Shown: positions 1-9,051, counted from the stretch's first letter. The stretch: DNA of 45,337 nucleotides from an uncultured bacterium (GCA_949296605.1 CASFPB010000015.1:1-45337); one strand, 5' to 3'. Translations and numbers: made by a program. Notes: a model not told the origin generated them from the sequence alone.

Positions 1-1
1 A

Positions 2-176
2 AGAAACTTTTATGCCGAGAAAACATTAAAATTTTAGGGATAATGTGGTAGGCTGACCATAGCTTTAGCTATTTATTGCTGATGCTCAGCCTTATTACCA
101 CATTATCGGTTCATGAAATTTTAATGGCAAATTGGAATAAATGTCACACATCTATTTTAAATGCACAGAAACTTTT
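2..176. other. Nested stem-loop element, probable structured RNA
   Basis: Seen: nested perfect stems 24-34/116-126 (11 bp), 39-50/96-107 (12 bp), 51-56/86-91 (6 bp) and 59-63/68-72 (5 bp, loop TTTA). A 10-base direct repeat, AGAAACTTTT, lies at 2-11 and 167-176, just outside the folded part. No credible ORF covers it. The stacked stems suggest a structured RNA or the leader of the gene at 252; a MITE-like palindromic insertion bounded by the direct repeat is an alternative. I could not match it to RNase P, tmRNA, SRP or 6S RNA. The element may start before the window. The strand is undetermined because the stems fold on both. Confidence 0.45.
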
Positions 177-251
177 GTTAAAAAAAGAGTAATTTATTGC
201 TTTTTAGATATAATAATGATAAGATTTATATATAGTTAATGGAGAATAAAA

Positions 252-896
252 ATGGAAAAAAAGATTAGAAAAGTTTTGATGATAATATATATAATTGCAA
301 TTATTTCAATGGTTAGTGCATCATCTTTTGCTTATTTTACATATTTGCAAGTATCTAATGTATCATCTAATATTGATTCTAGTAGTGCTAAAATAAATGA
401 TTTAATATTATTTGATATTGATAATAGCATAAATTTAAATGCGAATGAAGAAAATTTTAGTAAAGACAAGGCTAGTTTGGTACAAAATATGAGTGCAAGT
501 GCAACTTTAGTTACTGATGAAGCAAAAGATGTTACTTATAAGTATAATTTATATTTTGATGTAAATAAAAATACTTTTGAATATACTACTGATAATAAAG
601 ATGCTGAAATAGTATTAAAAGTTATTTCACCAGATGGGGAAGAAGTTACTAACATTGAGGGGTTAAATTATGTAACTGTTACAGATATTCAAGGAAATAT
701 TATTAAAGGTTTTGATATTACTAAAGTAAAAGGAAGATTTTATTTAGCTAATGGATATGAAATAAATTCTAATAATAACCTAAATACTGTTCATAATTGG
801 GATGTAAGTGTTACTTTTGTAAATTTTGCTACCGAACAAAACTTTAATGTTGGAAGGGAATTAATTGGAAATTTGAAGATAGAACAAACAATGTAA
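252..896 (+). CDS. TasA-like exported protein with SipW-type signal peptide
   Basis: 214 aa. The N-terminus is basic, then hydrophobic (about residues 9-27), and ends in ASSFAYFT, the pattern of signal peptides cut by the SipW-type signal peptidase that processes TasA/camelysin-like proteins. The rest is a predicted beta-sandwich. It aligns along its length with residues about 40-220 of the DGR target at 40242, sharing runs such as GLNYVTVT..G..I.GFDIT and W.V.VTFVN. Unlike that protein it has no C-type-lectin domain. GGAGA at 241-245 is the ribosome site, and TATAAT at 209-214 could be a -10 box. Role inferred: secreted surface or matrix protein. No SipW gene is in the window. Confidence 0.7.
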   Translation: MEKKIRKVLMIIYIIAIISMVSASSFAYFTYLQVSNVSSNIDSSSAKINDLILFDIDNSINLNANEENFSKDKASLVQNMSASATLVTDEAKDVTYKYNLYFDVNKNTFEYTTDNKDAEIVLKVISPDGEEVTNIEGLNYVTVTDIQGNIIKGFDITKVKGRFYLANGYEINSNNNLNTVHNWDVSVTFVNFATEQNFNVGRELIGNLKIEQTM

Positions 897-910
897 TGAG
901 GTAATGTAAT

Positions 911-1321
911 ATGATGAGTTTAGATGATATAAAGAAATTAGAAGAAGAGTGTCAACAATATTTAATTAAAAAGACAAGAGAAGAACAACCAGATGCCACA
1001 GAATTTTTAACCGATGAAGAAGTTGCATTGATGAATCCAATGACTGAAATGGATTTAAAAAGTTTTGTTTATTTGAAATCTATGGCAATAATTGAAGAGA
1101 TTATGAAAGAAATTAAAGAAAAAAGAGAAGAAAGGGATTTTATTGAGTCTAAATTAAATAGTGGAGTAGCTTTTACTAATGAAACTAGTGAGTTAAGATC
1201 TGATGTTGCAAATTTAGAAGTTCAAATATCTGCATTAGAACATCATATTCATAAACTTGTAGCAGATTTAGGTGTTTTGTTTAAAGGACCTGATTTGGAA
1301 GATGAACAAAGAAGTTTATAA
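911..1321 (+). CDS. Hypothetical coiled-coil protein
   Basis: 136 aa, highly charged, with no signal peptide or membrane segment, so probably cytoplasmic. Two likely helical regions are visible: residues about 50-75, rich in K/E with heptad-like spacing, and about 90-125. I do not recognise a family. GAGGT lies just upstream of the ATG, and a second ATG follows immediately. The 3' end overlaps the start of the recombinase gene by 20 bases, so the two are probably translationally coupled. No function is claimed. Confidence 0.65.
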   Translation: MMSLDDIKKLEEECQQYLIKKTREEQPDATEFLTDEEVALMNPMTEMDLKSFVYLKSMAIIEEIMKEIKEKREERDFIESKLNSGVAFTNETSELRSDVANLEVQISALEHHIHKLVADLGVLFKGPDLEDEQRSL

Positions 1322-2168
1322 ATTTCTTGATTATTTAAAGAATAATTTAGGTTATTCAAAAATGACTATAATTAGTTATCAAAAAGATTTAGATGACTTT
1401 TTTTCTTTTGTAGAAAAATATAATATAAATTATTTAAATTTAAGTAAAGACGATATAAGATTATATTTAAAATTATTAGATGAAAGAAAATTAAAAAGCA
1501 GCACTATCTCTAGAAGAATAAGTTGCTTAAGAACTTTTTATAATTATTTAGAAGATCAAAAGATGGTTGATGGTAATGTGTTTAAGTTAATTAGAAATCC
1601 TAAATTAGATAGGAAATTACCTAATTATTTAAGTTATGAAGAATTACGTATTATATTTGATTCTATTGATATTAGTGATAGTGTAGGTTTAAGAAATAGA
1701 TTATTAATTGAAATGCTTTATGCGACTGGTTGTAGAGTTAGTGAAATCGCAAATATAAAAATAAGTGATATTAATTTTAATAATAATTCTATTAAAATAT
1801 TTGGTAAAGGTAGTAAAGAAAGAATTGTTTATTTTGGGGATTATGCAAGATATTATTTAGATTTATACTTAAGTAAAAATATAAATAATAATAGTAAATA
1901 TTTATTTGTTAATGAAAAAAGTGAAAAAATGGATATTACAGAAATAGAAAAGATAATAAAAGATATTGTATATAATTTATCTATTAAGTCTCATGTTACT
2001 CCACATACATTTAGACATACTTTTGCTACTCATTTACTTAATAATGGTGCTGATATTAAAACCGTTCAAGAATTACTAGGACACTCTAGTTTAAATACTA
2101 CTGGTATATATACTCATGTATCTAATGAAAGATTAAAAGAAATTTATTTTAAAACTTTTAAAAGATAA
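1302..2168 (+). CDS. Tyrosine recombinase, XerC/XerD family
   Basis: About 288 aa, the usual size for XerC/XerD. The N-terminal SAM-like core-binding domain (residues 1-90) precedes a complete catalytic domain: Arg145 (GCRVSE), a Lys in the GKGSKER hairpin, His235 and Arg238 (HTFRHTFATHLL), His261 (LLGHSS) and the nucleophile Tyr270 (IYTHV). All catalytic positions are kept, so it should be active. XerC/D proteins resolve chromosome dimers at dif. The setting next to the coiled-coil gene does not show whether this is the housekeeping XerC/D or another integrase. The ATG at 1302 is chosen because the upstream ATG at 1272 adds ten residues absent from the family. Confidence 0.88.
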   Translation: MNKEVYKFLDYLKNNLGYSKMTIISYQKDLDDFFSFVEKYNINYLNLSKDDIRLYLKLLDERKLKSSTISRRISCLRTFYNYLEDQKMVDGNVFKLIRNPKLDRKLPNYLSYEELRIIFDSIDISDSVGLRNRLLIEMLYATGCRVSEIANIKISDINFNNNSIKIFGKGSKERIVYFGDYARYYLDLYLSKNINNNSKYLFVNEKSEKMDITEIEKIIKDIVYNLSIKSHVTPHTFRHTFATHLLNNGADIKTVQELLGHSSLNTTGIYTHVSNERLKEIYFKTFKR

Positions 2169-2251
2169 GAGGATAGTGACAAATTATAGTAAATATATAT
2201 AAATAGAAACAAATAAAAATAATGTATGTTATACTATTGATGAGGCTAATT

Positions 2252-3154
2252 ATGAATAAAATATTGGAATGTAAAAATATCTGTAAAAAATTTGGCAAAA
2301 AAACAATTTTGACTGATGTATCATTTGATATATGTGAAGGTGATATACTTGCTTTTATTGGACCAAATGGAAGTGGTAAAACTACCACAATTAAATTAAT
2401 ACTAGGACTACAAAGTATTGATTCGGGTATGGTTATTATAAATGGTTATAATGTTGTAGATGATTTTACAAAAGCTATTTTAAAAGTTGGTGCAATAGTT
2501 GAAAATCCAGATTTATATATGTATTTAACCGGATGGCAAAATTTAAAAATGGTTGCTAATTGCTATAAAGGTATTACTGATGATGAGATTTTAAAAATAG
2601 TTGATTATGTAGGTTTAAAAAATAGAATTAATGATAAAGTAAGCAAGTATTCTTTAGGCATGCGTCAAAGGCTTGGTATTGCAAGAGCGCTTTTGAATTC
2701 TCCGAATATTTTGATTTTAGATGAACCTACTAATGGGCTAGATCCAGAAGGAATTAAAGATTTAAGAGATTTATTAAAAAAACTAGCAAAAGATGGAATG
2801 GGAATATTAATATCTAGTCATAATTTAGCAGAATTAGAAAGTTTTTGTAATAAAGTTTGTATTATTGATAATGGAAAAATTATTGAAAGCTCTTTTGTAA
2901 ATGAATTTAAAAATAGTGAAAATAGGGTAATTTTTAAAGTTAATGATACAAGTAATTTGCCAATTACAAATGCAGTTGAGATAAAGAAAAATTCTTTTGT
3001 TATTAATGGTGATAAAAAAAGGGTTGCTCAAGTAGTAAAAGAATTAGTTAATGCTAATATAGATGTTTACGAAATTAAAAATGATGAAGTAAGTTTAGAA
3101 GAAGCTTTTTTAAAGAAAACAGGAGGTTTACGTGCTAACACTAATAAAAAATGA
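2252..3154 (+). CDS. ABC transporter ATP-binding protein
   Basis: 300 aa from the ATG at 2252, which has GAGG upstream; an in-frame ATG at 2222 is less likely. Walker A is GPNGSGKT (37-44), the signature is YSLGMRQRLG, and Walker B is ILILDEPTNGLD, followed by the switch His in SSHNL. A C-terminal extension of about 80 residues is typical of BcrA/NatA-like subunits that pair with ABC-2 permeases. The permease gene starts inside its 3' end. Likely an exporter for a lipid, peptide or drug; the substrate cannot be read from the sequence. Confidence 0.9.
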   Translation: MNKILECKNICKKFGKKTILTDVSFDICEGDILAFIGPNGSGKTTTIKLILGLQSIDSGMVIINGYNVVDDFTKAILKVGAIVENPDLYMYLTGWQNLKMVANCYKGITDDEILKIVDYVGLKNRINDKVSKYSLGMRQRLGIARALLNSPNILILDEPTNGLDPEGIKDLRDLLKKLAKDGMGILISSHNLAELESFCNKVCIIDNGKIIESSFVNEFKNSENRVIFKVNDTSNLPITNAVEIKKNSFVINGDKKRVAQVVKELVNANIDVYEIKNDEVSLEEAFLKKTGGLRANTNKK

Positions 3155-4583
3155 ATTTTATAAATTATTACATAAAAAAAGCACTTATATAATTATAGTA
3201 ATAGCACTTTTATATGTAATATTAGCAAATTTTATTTATAAATTTTATAATACGAATAATTATAGTGCTGTTAATGATTACTTTTATACTGATATTAATT
3301 ATGCAACTGAATTTGTAAATAATTATAATCCTTCAGAAGATAGTATTGACGATTATGCATATTATATGGCATATATTGATTGTTATGGTTTAAGTAAAGA
3401 ATATGATGAGGATTCGTGGCAAGTAAAAATAATTATGGAAAAATATTTTCCTTTGGATAATAATTATTATTATTTATTACAAGATGAAGAAAAAAATAAA
3501 GAAGAAATAGAAAAAGTTCAAAGTGAAATGTTATTAATAATACAATCACTTTTAAATGATGATTGGAAATATTTAGCTAATTTAGAAAAAGAAGAATATG
3601 AAAAAAAAGTATTAGAATATGAAACTATTATTAAAAATGAAAACTTGTCAGAAAAGGAATTAATAAATTATAAAAAAGAGCATTTTGTTGCAAAAGAATC
3701 ATTAGAACTTATAAATTATCGATTGGAAGAAAATATTTCATATAAAAATGATTATTTAAATGATGCAATAAGTGAGATAAATAATGTTTTGTATCCAATG
3801 GCTGAATATATTTATGATAGTAATATAGATTTAGATGAGTATAAAGATGCTGTTAATAGTTATTATGAAAATAAGTATATATTAGTGCATAAGGTTGATA
3901 CTAAAAATGAAGCTAATTTACGGGGATTGATAAAGAATTTTTTTGATGAATATGCATTTTTTATTCTTGTATTTGGCATTATGGTTGCTGGAAGTATTGT
4001 TAGTGAAGAATTTAGTAAAGGGACAATAAAATCGTTACTTACATTGCCTTATCGTAGAACAGATATTTTATTAGCAAAATTTATAACATCAATTTTAGTG
4101 ATTCCTTTATTTATTGCTTTATTATTTGTTTTTCAATTTGCCATAGGAGCAATACTATTTGGCTTTAATTCGTTGAAAGTTCCAGTTTTAATATATAATC
4201 ATAGCGTTGGAGTTTTAGAAGTTGTTAATGTCTTTAAATATTTTGGTTTAATTTTTATGGCAACTTTACCTAAAATTATATTGTTAGTTACTTTAGCCTT
4301 TAGTTGCTCAGCTATTATAAATAGCACTGCATTTTCTATAGCTATAACATTTTGTGGCTTTATTGGAGCAGAATTTATTAATGCTCTAGCTTATGCATAT
4401 GATATAAAATTTTTAGATTATTTTGTAACTACTAATTGGGATTGGACACAATTTTTATTCGGAGGAAAATCAATGTATGGTTTAACTTTTAATCATTCAT
4501 TTATAGTATGCATTGTTTATTTTTTGTTAATGCTTATTTTATCTATTTGGGTATTTAATAAAAAAAATATTAAAAATATTTAA
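3132..4583 (+). CDS. ABC-2 type transporter permease
   Basis: 483 aa starting at GTG 3132 after AGGAGG (3121-3126), overlapping the ATPase gene by 23 bases. Topology: one membrane helix near residues 17-37, a hydrophilic charged region of about 230 residues (probably outside the cell), then about five helices from residue 270 to the end. The run EEFSKGTIKSLLTLP at the start of the second part is typical of ABC-2 permeases of the NatB/YhgE type. It should form the channel of the exporter with the preceding ATPase. Confidence 0.85.
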   Translation: MLTLIKNEFYKLLHKKSTYIIIVIALLYVILANFIYKFYNTNNYSAVNDYFYTDINYATEFVNNYNPSEDSIDDYAYYMAYIDCYGLSKEYDEDSWQVKIIMEKYFPLDNNYYYLLQDEEKNKEEIEKVQSEMLLIIQSLLNDDWKYLANLEKEEYEKKVLEYETIIKNENLSEKELINYKKEHFVAKESLELINYRLEENISYKNDYLNDAISEINNVLYPMAEYIYDSNIDLDEYKDAVNSYYENKYILVHKVDTKNEANLRGLIKNFFDEYAFFILVFGIMVAGSIVSEEFSKGTIKSLLTLPYRRTDILLAKFITSILVIPLFIALLFVFQFAIGAILFGFNSLKVPVLIYNHSVGVLEVVNVFKYFGLIFMATLPKIILLVTLAFSCSAIINSTAFSIAITFCGFIGAEFINALAYAYDIKFLDYFVTTNWDWTQFLFGGKSMYGLTFNHSFIVCIVYFLLMLILSIWVFNKKNIKNI

Positions 4584-4594
4584 GAGGATTAATT

Positions 4595-5824
4595 ATGAAG
4601 AAGTTTAAATTAAAAAAGAAAAATTTGTATGTAAATGTAGTTTTGATTTTTATACTAATATTAGCTCTAGCTTTGACTTTAACATCTTCTTTTTATATGA
4701 AAAAAGTATCTGATAAGTATTTTTTGTCAAGTAATTATCCGGTGATTAATACTGATGGTAATATTAAAAGAAACGAAAAGATTGATGATTATATAACTAA
4801 ATTAGATAAAAACTTATTAGTGGAAGAAATAAATATTAATAGAGATATTGTTTCTTTGCTTTTGTTAAATGATGGAAAATATGAATCAGTTATTTTTGAT
4901 TATGCAAAAGGAGATAAGCTTAGTTATGAAGATCTTATAAAATCAAAATATAGAGAAGATTTTGATGCCAAAATAAGTGAATTATTATATTTTAAATATC
5001 CAAAGTTTATTGCTGATGTATTAAATAAAAATGATAAAACTAATACTTATTTTTTCAAAGATAATGAACTTATTATATATTATTATAATTATGAAATTAA
5101 TCCTTGTGTGAATGAAGATTTATATTTAACAGTAAATTACAATGAAATTAAAGATTATTTGAATTTTAATATAACACTTGATGCTAATTATGATAATGAA
5201 AATGGATATGATGTAAATAACAGTAAAAAATTAGTTGCTATAACATTTGATGATGGTCCTGGTTCATATACTAGTAGGCTTGCTGATATTTTAGATGATA
5301 ATAAGGCACATTCAACATTTTTTATGTTGGGTAGTAATTTATTAAAATTTAAAGACTCTGTATTAAAAGTTTATAATAATGGAAATGAAATAGGATATCA
5401 TTCTTATGGACATACAAATTTTAAAAGACAAACAATTGAAGAAATACAAAATGACTTTAAAATAAGTAATGAATATTTAAAAAGTATAACAGGTAAATCT
5501 TTTACTCTAACTAGACCTCCTTATGGTTCTATTAATGAAGATATTAAAAATTGTTTAGATACAAGTTTTATTTTGTGGAGCATTGATACAGAAGACTGGA
5601 GGCATAAAGATGTAGATTATTTAGTCAATTACGTTTTAGATAATATTAAAGAAGGCTCAATAATATTATTTCATGATATTCATAAAACTAGCGTTGATGC
5701 TATCGAAAAATTACTTCCAGAGTTATATGTTAGAGGATATCAATTGGTTACAGTTTCTAAGTTAGCTGAAAGTTATAATGATACTTTAGAAATGCATAAG
5801 ACATATCGATATTTTACTAAATAA
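4595..5824 (+). CDS. Membrane-anchored polysaccharide deacetylase, PdaC-like
   Basis: 409 aa. One N-terminal membrane helix (residues 12-33), then about 170 residues resembling the DUF4163/DUF3298 module of PdaC/RsiV proteins, then a NodB deacetylase domain. Catalytic and metal residues are present: Asp219-Asp220 in TFDDGPG, the His269/His273 pair in GYHSYGH, RPPYG, the DTEDW motif, and ILFHDIH near the end. Expected reaction: removal of acetyl groups from peptidoglycan or another surface glycan outside the cell. It follows the ABC pair by 11 bases with its own ribosome site (AGAGG), so cotranscription is likely. Confidence 0.85.
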   Translation: MKKFKLKKKNLYVNVVLIFILILALALTLTSSFYMKKVSDKYFLSSNYPVINTDGNIKRNEKIDDYITKLDKNLLVEEININRDIVSLLLLNDGKYESVIFDYAKGDKLSYEDLIKSKYREDFDAKISELLYFKYPKFIADVLNKNDKTNTYFFKDNELIIYYYNYEINPCVNEDLYLTVNYNEIKDYLNFNITLDANYDNENGYDVNNSKKLVAITFDDGPGSYTSRLADILDDNKAHSTFFMLGSNLLKFKDSVLKVYNNGNEIGYHSYGHTNFKRQTIEEIQNDFKISNEYLKSITGKSFTLTRPPYGSINEDIKNCLDTSFILWSIDTEDWRHKDVDYLVNYVLDNIKEGSIILFHDIHKTSVDAIEKLLPELYVRGYQLVTVSKLAESYNDTLEMHKTYRYFTK

Positions 5825-6194
5825 AGCCTATTTCATCTAATTCATTTGAATTTATTTCTTGAAATATAAATATTGCTCCTCCGACTAAAAATAGTAAAGA
5901 TGCTATTAATTTAAGAAAAGTATTGCGATATTCTTTATTATTAAAATTTTTCTCCATACTATTTAAATCTTGAGATATTAATAATACAAAGTATAAATAT
6001 ATAAAAAATATAACAATAAATACTGTAATGTTTATTGTTTTTTCTTTTTTGTAAGCATCTATATTTTGGTTGTTAAGTAGGTATGATCTTTCATAGTTAT
6101 TTGATAAAATGGCAAATGCTGCTATAAAAAAATATATTATCCATATAAAATCTTCGGTTTTTAGTTGTTTTAATTTTTTTATTACTTCTTCCAT
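5817..6194 (-). CDS. Small integral membrane protein, unknown
   Basis: 125 aa with three likely membrane helices (about residues 17-33, 53-73 and 90-110). No recognisable motif. The gene converges on the deacetylase gene and their last 8 bases overlap. Coding is supported by length and the regular hydrophobic pattern, not by homology I can name. Confidence 0.55.
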   Translation of the reverse strand: MEEVIKKLKQLKTEDFIWIIYFFIAAFAILSNNYERSYLLNNQNIDAYKKEKTINITVFIVIFFIYLYFVLLISQDLNSMEKNFNNKEYRNTFLKLIASLLFLVGGAIFIFQEINSNELDEIGFI

Positions 6195-6233
6195 AATATA
6201 ATTTTATGCATAAAAAAAATATTAATTAAATAA

Positions 6234-6539
6234 TTAAATTTTATCTTTGTTTTTAACCATAAATAAATTAATATTTTTAACAAGAACATAATGTCTTCCA
6301 AATATGAATATAAATGCAAATATTAAAAGAAAAACTGAATATGTATATTTTATTATTAATTTTTCTTTTAAATAATTATCTATTATCATATATAATGCTA
6401 TTAATATAAGTAAAATTCCATAGATTAATAATCTAGTTGTTCTTATCTTCAAAACTTTTCCATCTTCTGTTTTAAAATATTCTAATTTGGCTTTTTTTCT
6501 TATTTCTTTTGTAGCCCTTTGATATTTATTTTTTAGCAT
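6234..6539 (-). CDS. Small membrane protein, unknown
   Basis: 101 aa. A basic N-terminal third (K/R-rich, probably cytoplasmic) is followed by two helices (about residues 34-52 and 65-85). Same strand as the 5817-6194 gene and 39 bases upstream of it, so the two may form a small operon. AGGTGA lies just upstream of the ATG. No family recognised. Confidence 0.55.
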   Translation of the reverse strand: MLKNKYQRATKEIRKKAKLEYFKTEDGKVLKIRTTRLLIYGILLILIALYMIIDNYLKEKLIIKYTYSVFLLIFAFIFIFGRHYVLVKNINLFMVKNKDKI

Positions 6540-6609
6540 ATTACTTCACCTGTAAATATTTTAACACAATTTGTAATTTTATGTTAGAATAATTTTATTG
6601 GTGATTTAT

Positions 6610-7194
6610 ATGTTAGTTTATGTTGAATATTTTTATAAAGTTGACTCTAGTTTTATTTTTGATAATGTTTTTCAAAAATACTTAGAAGGTAAAATTGATG
6701 AAAAAGATATTTCTTTTTTTGTTTTAGATGTTAATCAAAACATTATATTTGAAAAGAATATGGATAGTATTGGAAGAGATAATATTTGTATTGGTGAAGC
6801 TTTAATTAGTATTGATATTAATTTATTTGATGCTTGTTCATTAAATGCTATAAAACATAGCAAATTAATTCAAGATATATCTTTTGAAGATATTTCGTAT
6901 GGATTTTCTTATAATGATTACGGGATTAATTTATCGGATGATTTTAAAGCAGTATACTTTTATAAAAAAGATTTTACAAAACTTAATGTTGAAAATATGA
7001 AATCTTATGAAGAAGTTATAATTGAAACAATTAAAATCTTTTTAAATGAATTGCATTTTACTTTTGTTTCTATAGAATTGGATTTGCCAATAATTTCTAA
7101 TGATTCAAAAGTTATAAGATGGAGAGTTAATGGATTGGAAAAAACGAAAGATGTTTTCAATGGGATTGGTTTAGAAAGAATACTTCCATCATAA
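6610..7194 (+). CDS. Hypothetical protein
   Basis: 194 aa from ATG 6610, with GGTGA a few bases upstream; TTG and GTG codons at 6598 and 6601 are in frame but less likely. Soluble, acidic, with no signal peptide. The alternating hydrophobic pattern suggests an alpha/beta domain. No motif recognised. It is divergent from the small membrane-protein pair and 51 bases upstream of the SH3b gene. Confidence 0.6.
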   Translation: MLVYVEYFYKVDSSFIFDNVFQKYLEGKIDEKDISFFVLDVNQNIIFEKNMDSIGRDNICIGEALISIDINLFDACSLNAIKHSKLIQDISFEDISYGFSYNDYGINLSDDFKAVYFYKKDFTKLNVENMKSYEEVIIETIKIFLNELHFTFVSIELDLPIISNDSKVIRWRVNGLEKTKDVFNGIGLERILPS

Positions 7195-7245
7195 TATATA
7201 TAGCTTTTTTTAACTTTTTTTGATAGAATTATAGTAGGTGTATTT

Positions 7246-7881
7246 ATGAAGAAGTTTTTAGTTATTTTAATTATTTTGCTATTAATTGGGGGAGGTTTTT
7301 TTGCTTATAAATATATAAGTAATGAAAAGGAAAAAGATAGAATTGCAGAAATAAAAAAAGGTTGGTATTTAGAAATTATAACCGAAGAGTTAAATGTCCG
7401 AGAAAAGGGAAGTAAAAATTCAAAATTATTAAAAACAGTTCAAAAAGGAGATATTTTTAAAGTTTTAGATGTTGAGGTTTTAGGTAATAACTCATTTTGG
7501 TATAAAATAGAATATGAAGATGACAAAGTAGGTTTTGTTTATAATACTAAATCTTTAAATTATTTAGAAGATTATAATAATCCAAAAGATATTGCAAGTC
7601 CTATTCTTAAATTTAATGAAAATGTTTATTATGTTGATTCTATTGATGATATTAATTATGATCATTTATATGTTTGGGATGATAAACCTAATTATGAAGT
7701 AACTCATAAAGTTTATCATGAAGTTGGCGTTGATTTTAATGGTAAAAATATTGATCAATATTGGATACAATATACTATTACTGATGGCGTTGGAAATACA
7801 GATTCTAAGTTGCAAAAGATAGTATTTACAAATAAGCCTAGTGAGGATCAAGTTTATAATTTTTATGATTTAGAACGATAA
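7246..7881 (+). CDS. Membrane-anchored SH3b-domain protein
   Basis: 211 aa. An N-terminal membrane helix (residues 4-22) is followed by a bacterial SH3 domain at about 40-105: LNVREKGSKNSKLL, then a Gly-Asp turn and WYKI..E...GFV. The C-terminal 90 residues look like an Ig-like/DUF5011-type beta domain (WIQYTITDGVGNTDS). SH3b domains commonly bind cell-wall peptides, so an extracellular wall-binding role is inferred. A clear terminator follows at once. Confidence 0.72.
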   Translation: MKKFLVILIILLLIGGGFFAYKYISNEKEKDRIAEIKKGWYLEIITEELNVREKGSKNSKLLKTVQKGDIFKVLDVEVLGNNSFWYKIEYEDDKVGFVYNTKSLNYLEDYNNPKDIASPILKFNENVYYVDSIDDINYDHLYVWDDKPNYEVTHKVYHEVGVDFNGKNIDQYWIQYTITDGVGNTDSKLQKIVFTNKPSEDQVYNFYDLER

Positions 7882-7917
7882 AAAAATGCATTAGTAATTT
7901 TCAACTATGCATTTTTT
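7881..7917 (+). terminator. Rho-independent terminator
   Basis: AAAAAATGCAT (7881-7891) pairs with ATGCATTTTTT (7907-7917), ending in a T run directly after the SH3b gene. The A-rich 5' arm could also make it work on the other strand. Confidence 0.75.
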
Positions 7918-7990
7918 ATGCATTTAATTAAACTTTTTTTAGAAAAAGCGACTTTATTTGGCATATTTTTCATAATTTTTATGGTAAAGT

Positions 7991-8019
7991 TTGACAAGGA
8001 GGACCACTAATGCTAGAAT
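7991..8019 (+). promoter_or_regulatory. Sigma-A-type promoter of the Panacea-type pair
   Basis: TTGACA (7991-7996), a 17-base spacer and TAGAAT (8014-8019). The expected transcription start is near 8026. This lies downstream of the ATG at 8010, which has a strong-looking AAGGAGG, so that ATG is probably not used. Confidence 0.7.
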
Positions 8020-8087
8020 ATGTCATTGCACGAATTAAGTTTCTGTGTTATCATTTATTTAAGATAGATAGTCGAGGAGTGAAGTGT

Positions 8088-8606
8088 ATGGATAGGAAAA
8101 GGTATAGTGCTATTGATATTGCACAATGGTTTTTGTGGTATAATGAAGTTCAACAACTAGAACAACATGATGACAGTGATAATTATGATGTATATGAAGG
8201 ACTTACTCATTTAAAAGTTCAAAAATTACTATATTATGCAGAAGGCGTTTTTTCTGCTATTACAAATAAAAACCTTTTTAATGAAAAAATATATGCATGG
8301 CCACATGGACCAGTAGTTAAAGAAGTTTATGAAAAATTTTCTATAAATGGTAGAAATGAGATCAATTTTGATGATAAATACTGGGATACTATTAAAAAAA
8401 TTAATGATAATGACGAGTTGCTTAGTATATTAGAACTTGTTTATAATAATTATGCAGGGTATACGGCTTGGCAATTAAGAGAAAAGACTCACATAGTCGG
8501 TGGTCCTTGGCAAGTAACTGTAGATAATAAAGGAATGCAAAGAGAAATAAGTAAGGACTTAATAAAAGAATATTTTAAGAAAAATGTAGTGCAAACAAAT
8601 GAGTAA
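8088..8606 (+). CDS. Panacea (DUF4065/SocA-like) domain protein, likely antitoxin
   Basis: 172 aa. It matches the Panacea/SocA-like family: YSAIDIAQWFLWYNE, then LTHLKVQKLLYYAEGV, the AWPHGPVVKEVYEKF segment, and LREKTHIVGGPW near the end. Panacea domains occur as antitoxins paired with many unrelated toxins. The ATG at 8088 has GAGGAG (8074-8079) upstream. The longer frame from 8010 is disfavoured because the promoter overlaps it. The next gene overlaps by 8 bases, as expected of a toxin-antitoxin pair. Confidence 0.8.
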   Translation: MDRKRYSAIDIAQWFLWYNEVQQLEQHDDSDNYDVYEGLTHLKVQKLLYYAEGVFSAITNKNLFNEKIYAWPHGPVVKEVYEKFSINGRNEINFDDKYWDTIKKINDNDELLSILELVYNNYAGYTAWQLREKTHIVGGPWQVTVDNKGMQREISKDLIKEYFKKNVVQTNE

Positions 8607-9051
8607 AAGTAAAAAAACAAAAATTTTAGATGAACCTAAAAATATAAGGCCTTGCATAAATTGCAATCCTAAAAAATATTTAACTTTCAATTTTTCTTAT
8701 ATAACATATGAAAATCCTAAAACGCCACTTAGCGAAGACGTTGTAAATTTTTTTGAAAGAATGAGGTCTTTAAGTAACGATACTTTTTATAATAATATGT
8801 ATAAATATCAAGGAAACAAAGCAAATTGGTTTGAAAATATCAATATAAATCAAATTAAAAAAGATATTCCTACAGAATTTAGAAAAGATTTTCCAACAGA
8901 AACTAATGAAAAATATAGTGTACTGAGAGTTTATCCTGCAGGAAGACCAAACGGAAGTGCTAATCCGAGAATTATAGGTATGATAAAACATAATATTTTT
9001 TATGTGTTTTTCTTAGATTGGAAAGGAGAATTGTATAAACATGGAAGATAA
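8599..9051 (+). CDS. Putative toxin partner of the Panacea protein
   Basis: 150 aa, basic, no signal peptide. It starts 8 bases inside the Panacea gene. The C-terminal third has beta-strand-like text (RVYPAGRPNG, PRIIGMI, IFYVFFLDWKGELYKHG) reminiscent of RelE/HigB-like or other small RNase-fold toxins, with Arg, Asp and His candidates for catalysis. The N-terminal CINC might bind metal. I do not recognise the exact family; the toxin role comes mainly from the gene pairing. Confidence 0.6.
   Translation: MSKSKKTKILDEPKNIRPCINCNPKKYLTFNFSYITYENPKTPLSEDVVNFFERMRSLSNDTFYNNMYKYQGNKANWFENININQIKKDIPTEFRKDFPTETNEKYSVLRVYPAGRPNGSANPRIIGMIKHNIFYVFFLDWKGELYKHGR

Noticed and set aside
2-176. Assigning the nested stems to RNase P RNA, tmRNA, SRP RNA or 6S RNA
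   Set aside because: GAGAAA and ACAGAAAC resemble RNase P fragments, but the long-range stems and missing conserved cores do not fit any of these.
8010-8087. Longer start for the Panacea protein at ATG 8010 with strong AAGGAGG
   Set aside because: A TTGACA-17-TAGAAT promoter covers it, placing the transcript start downstream, and the family start matches 8088.
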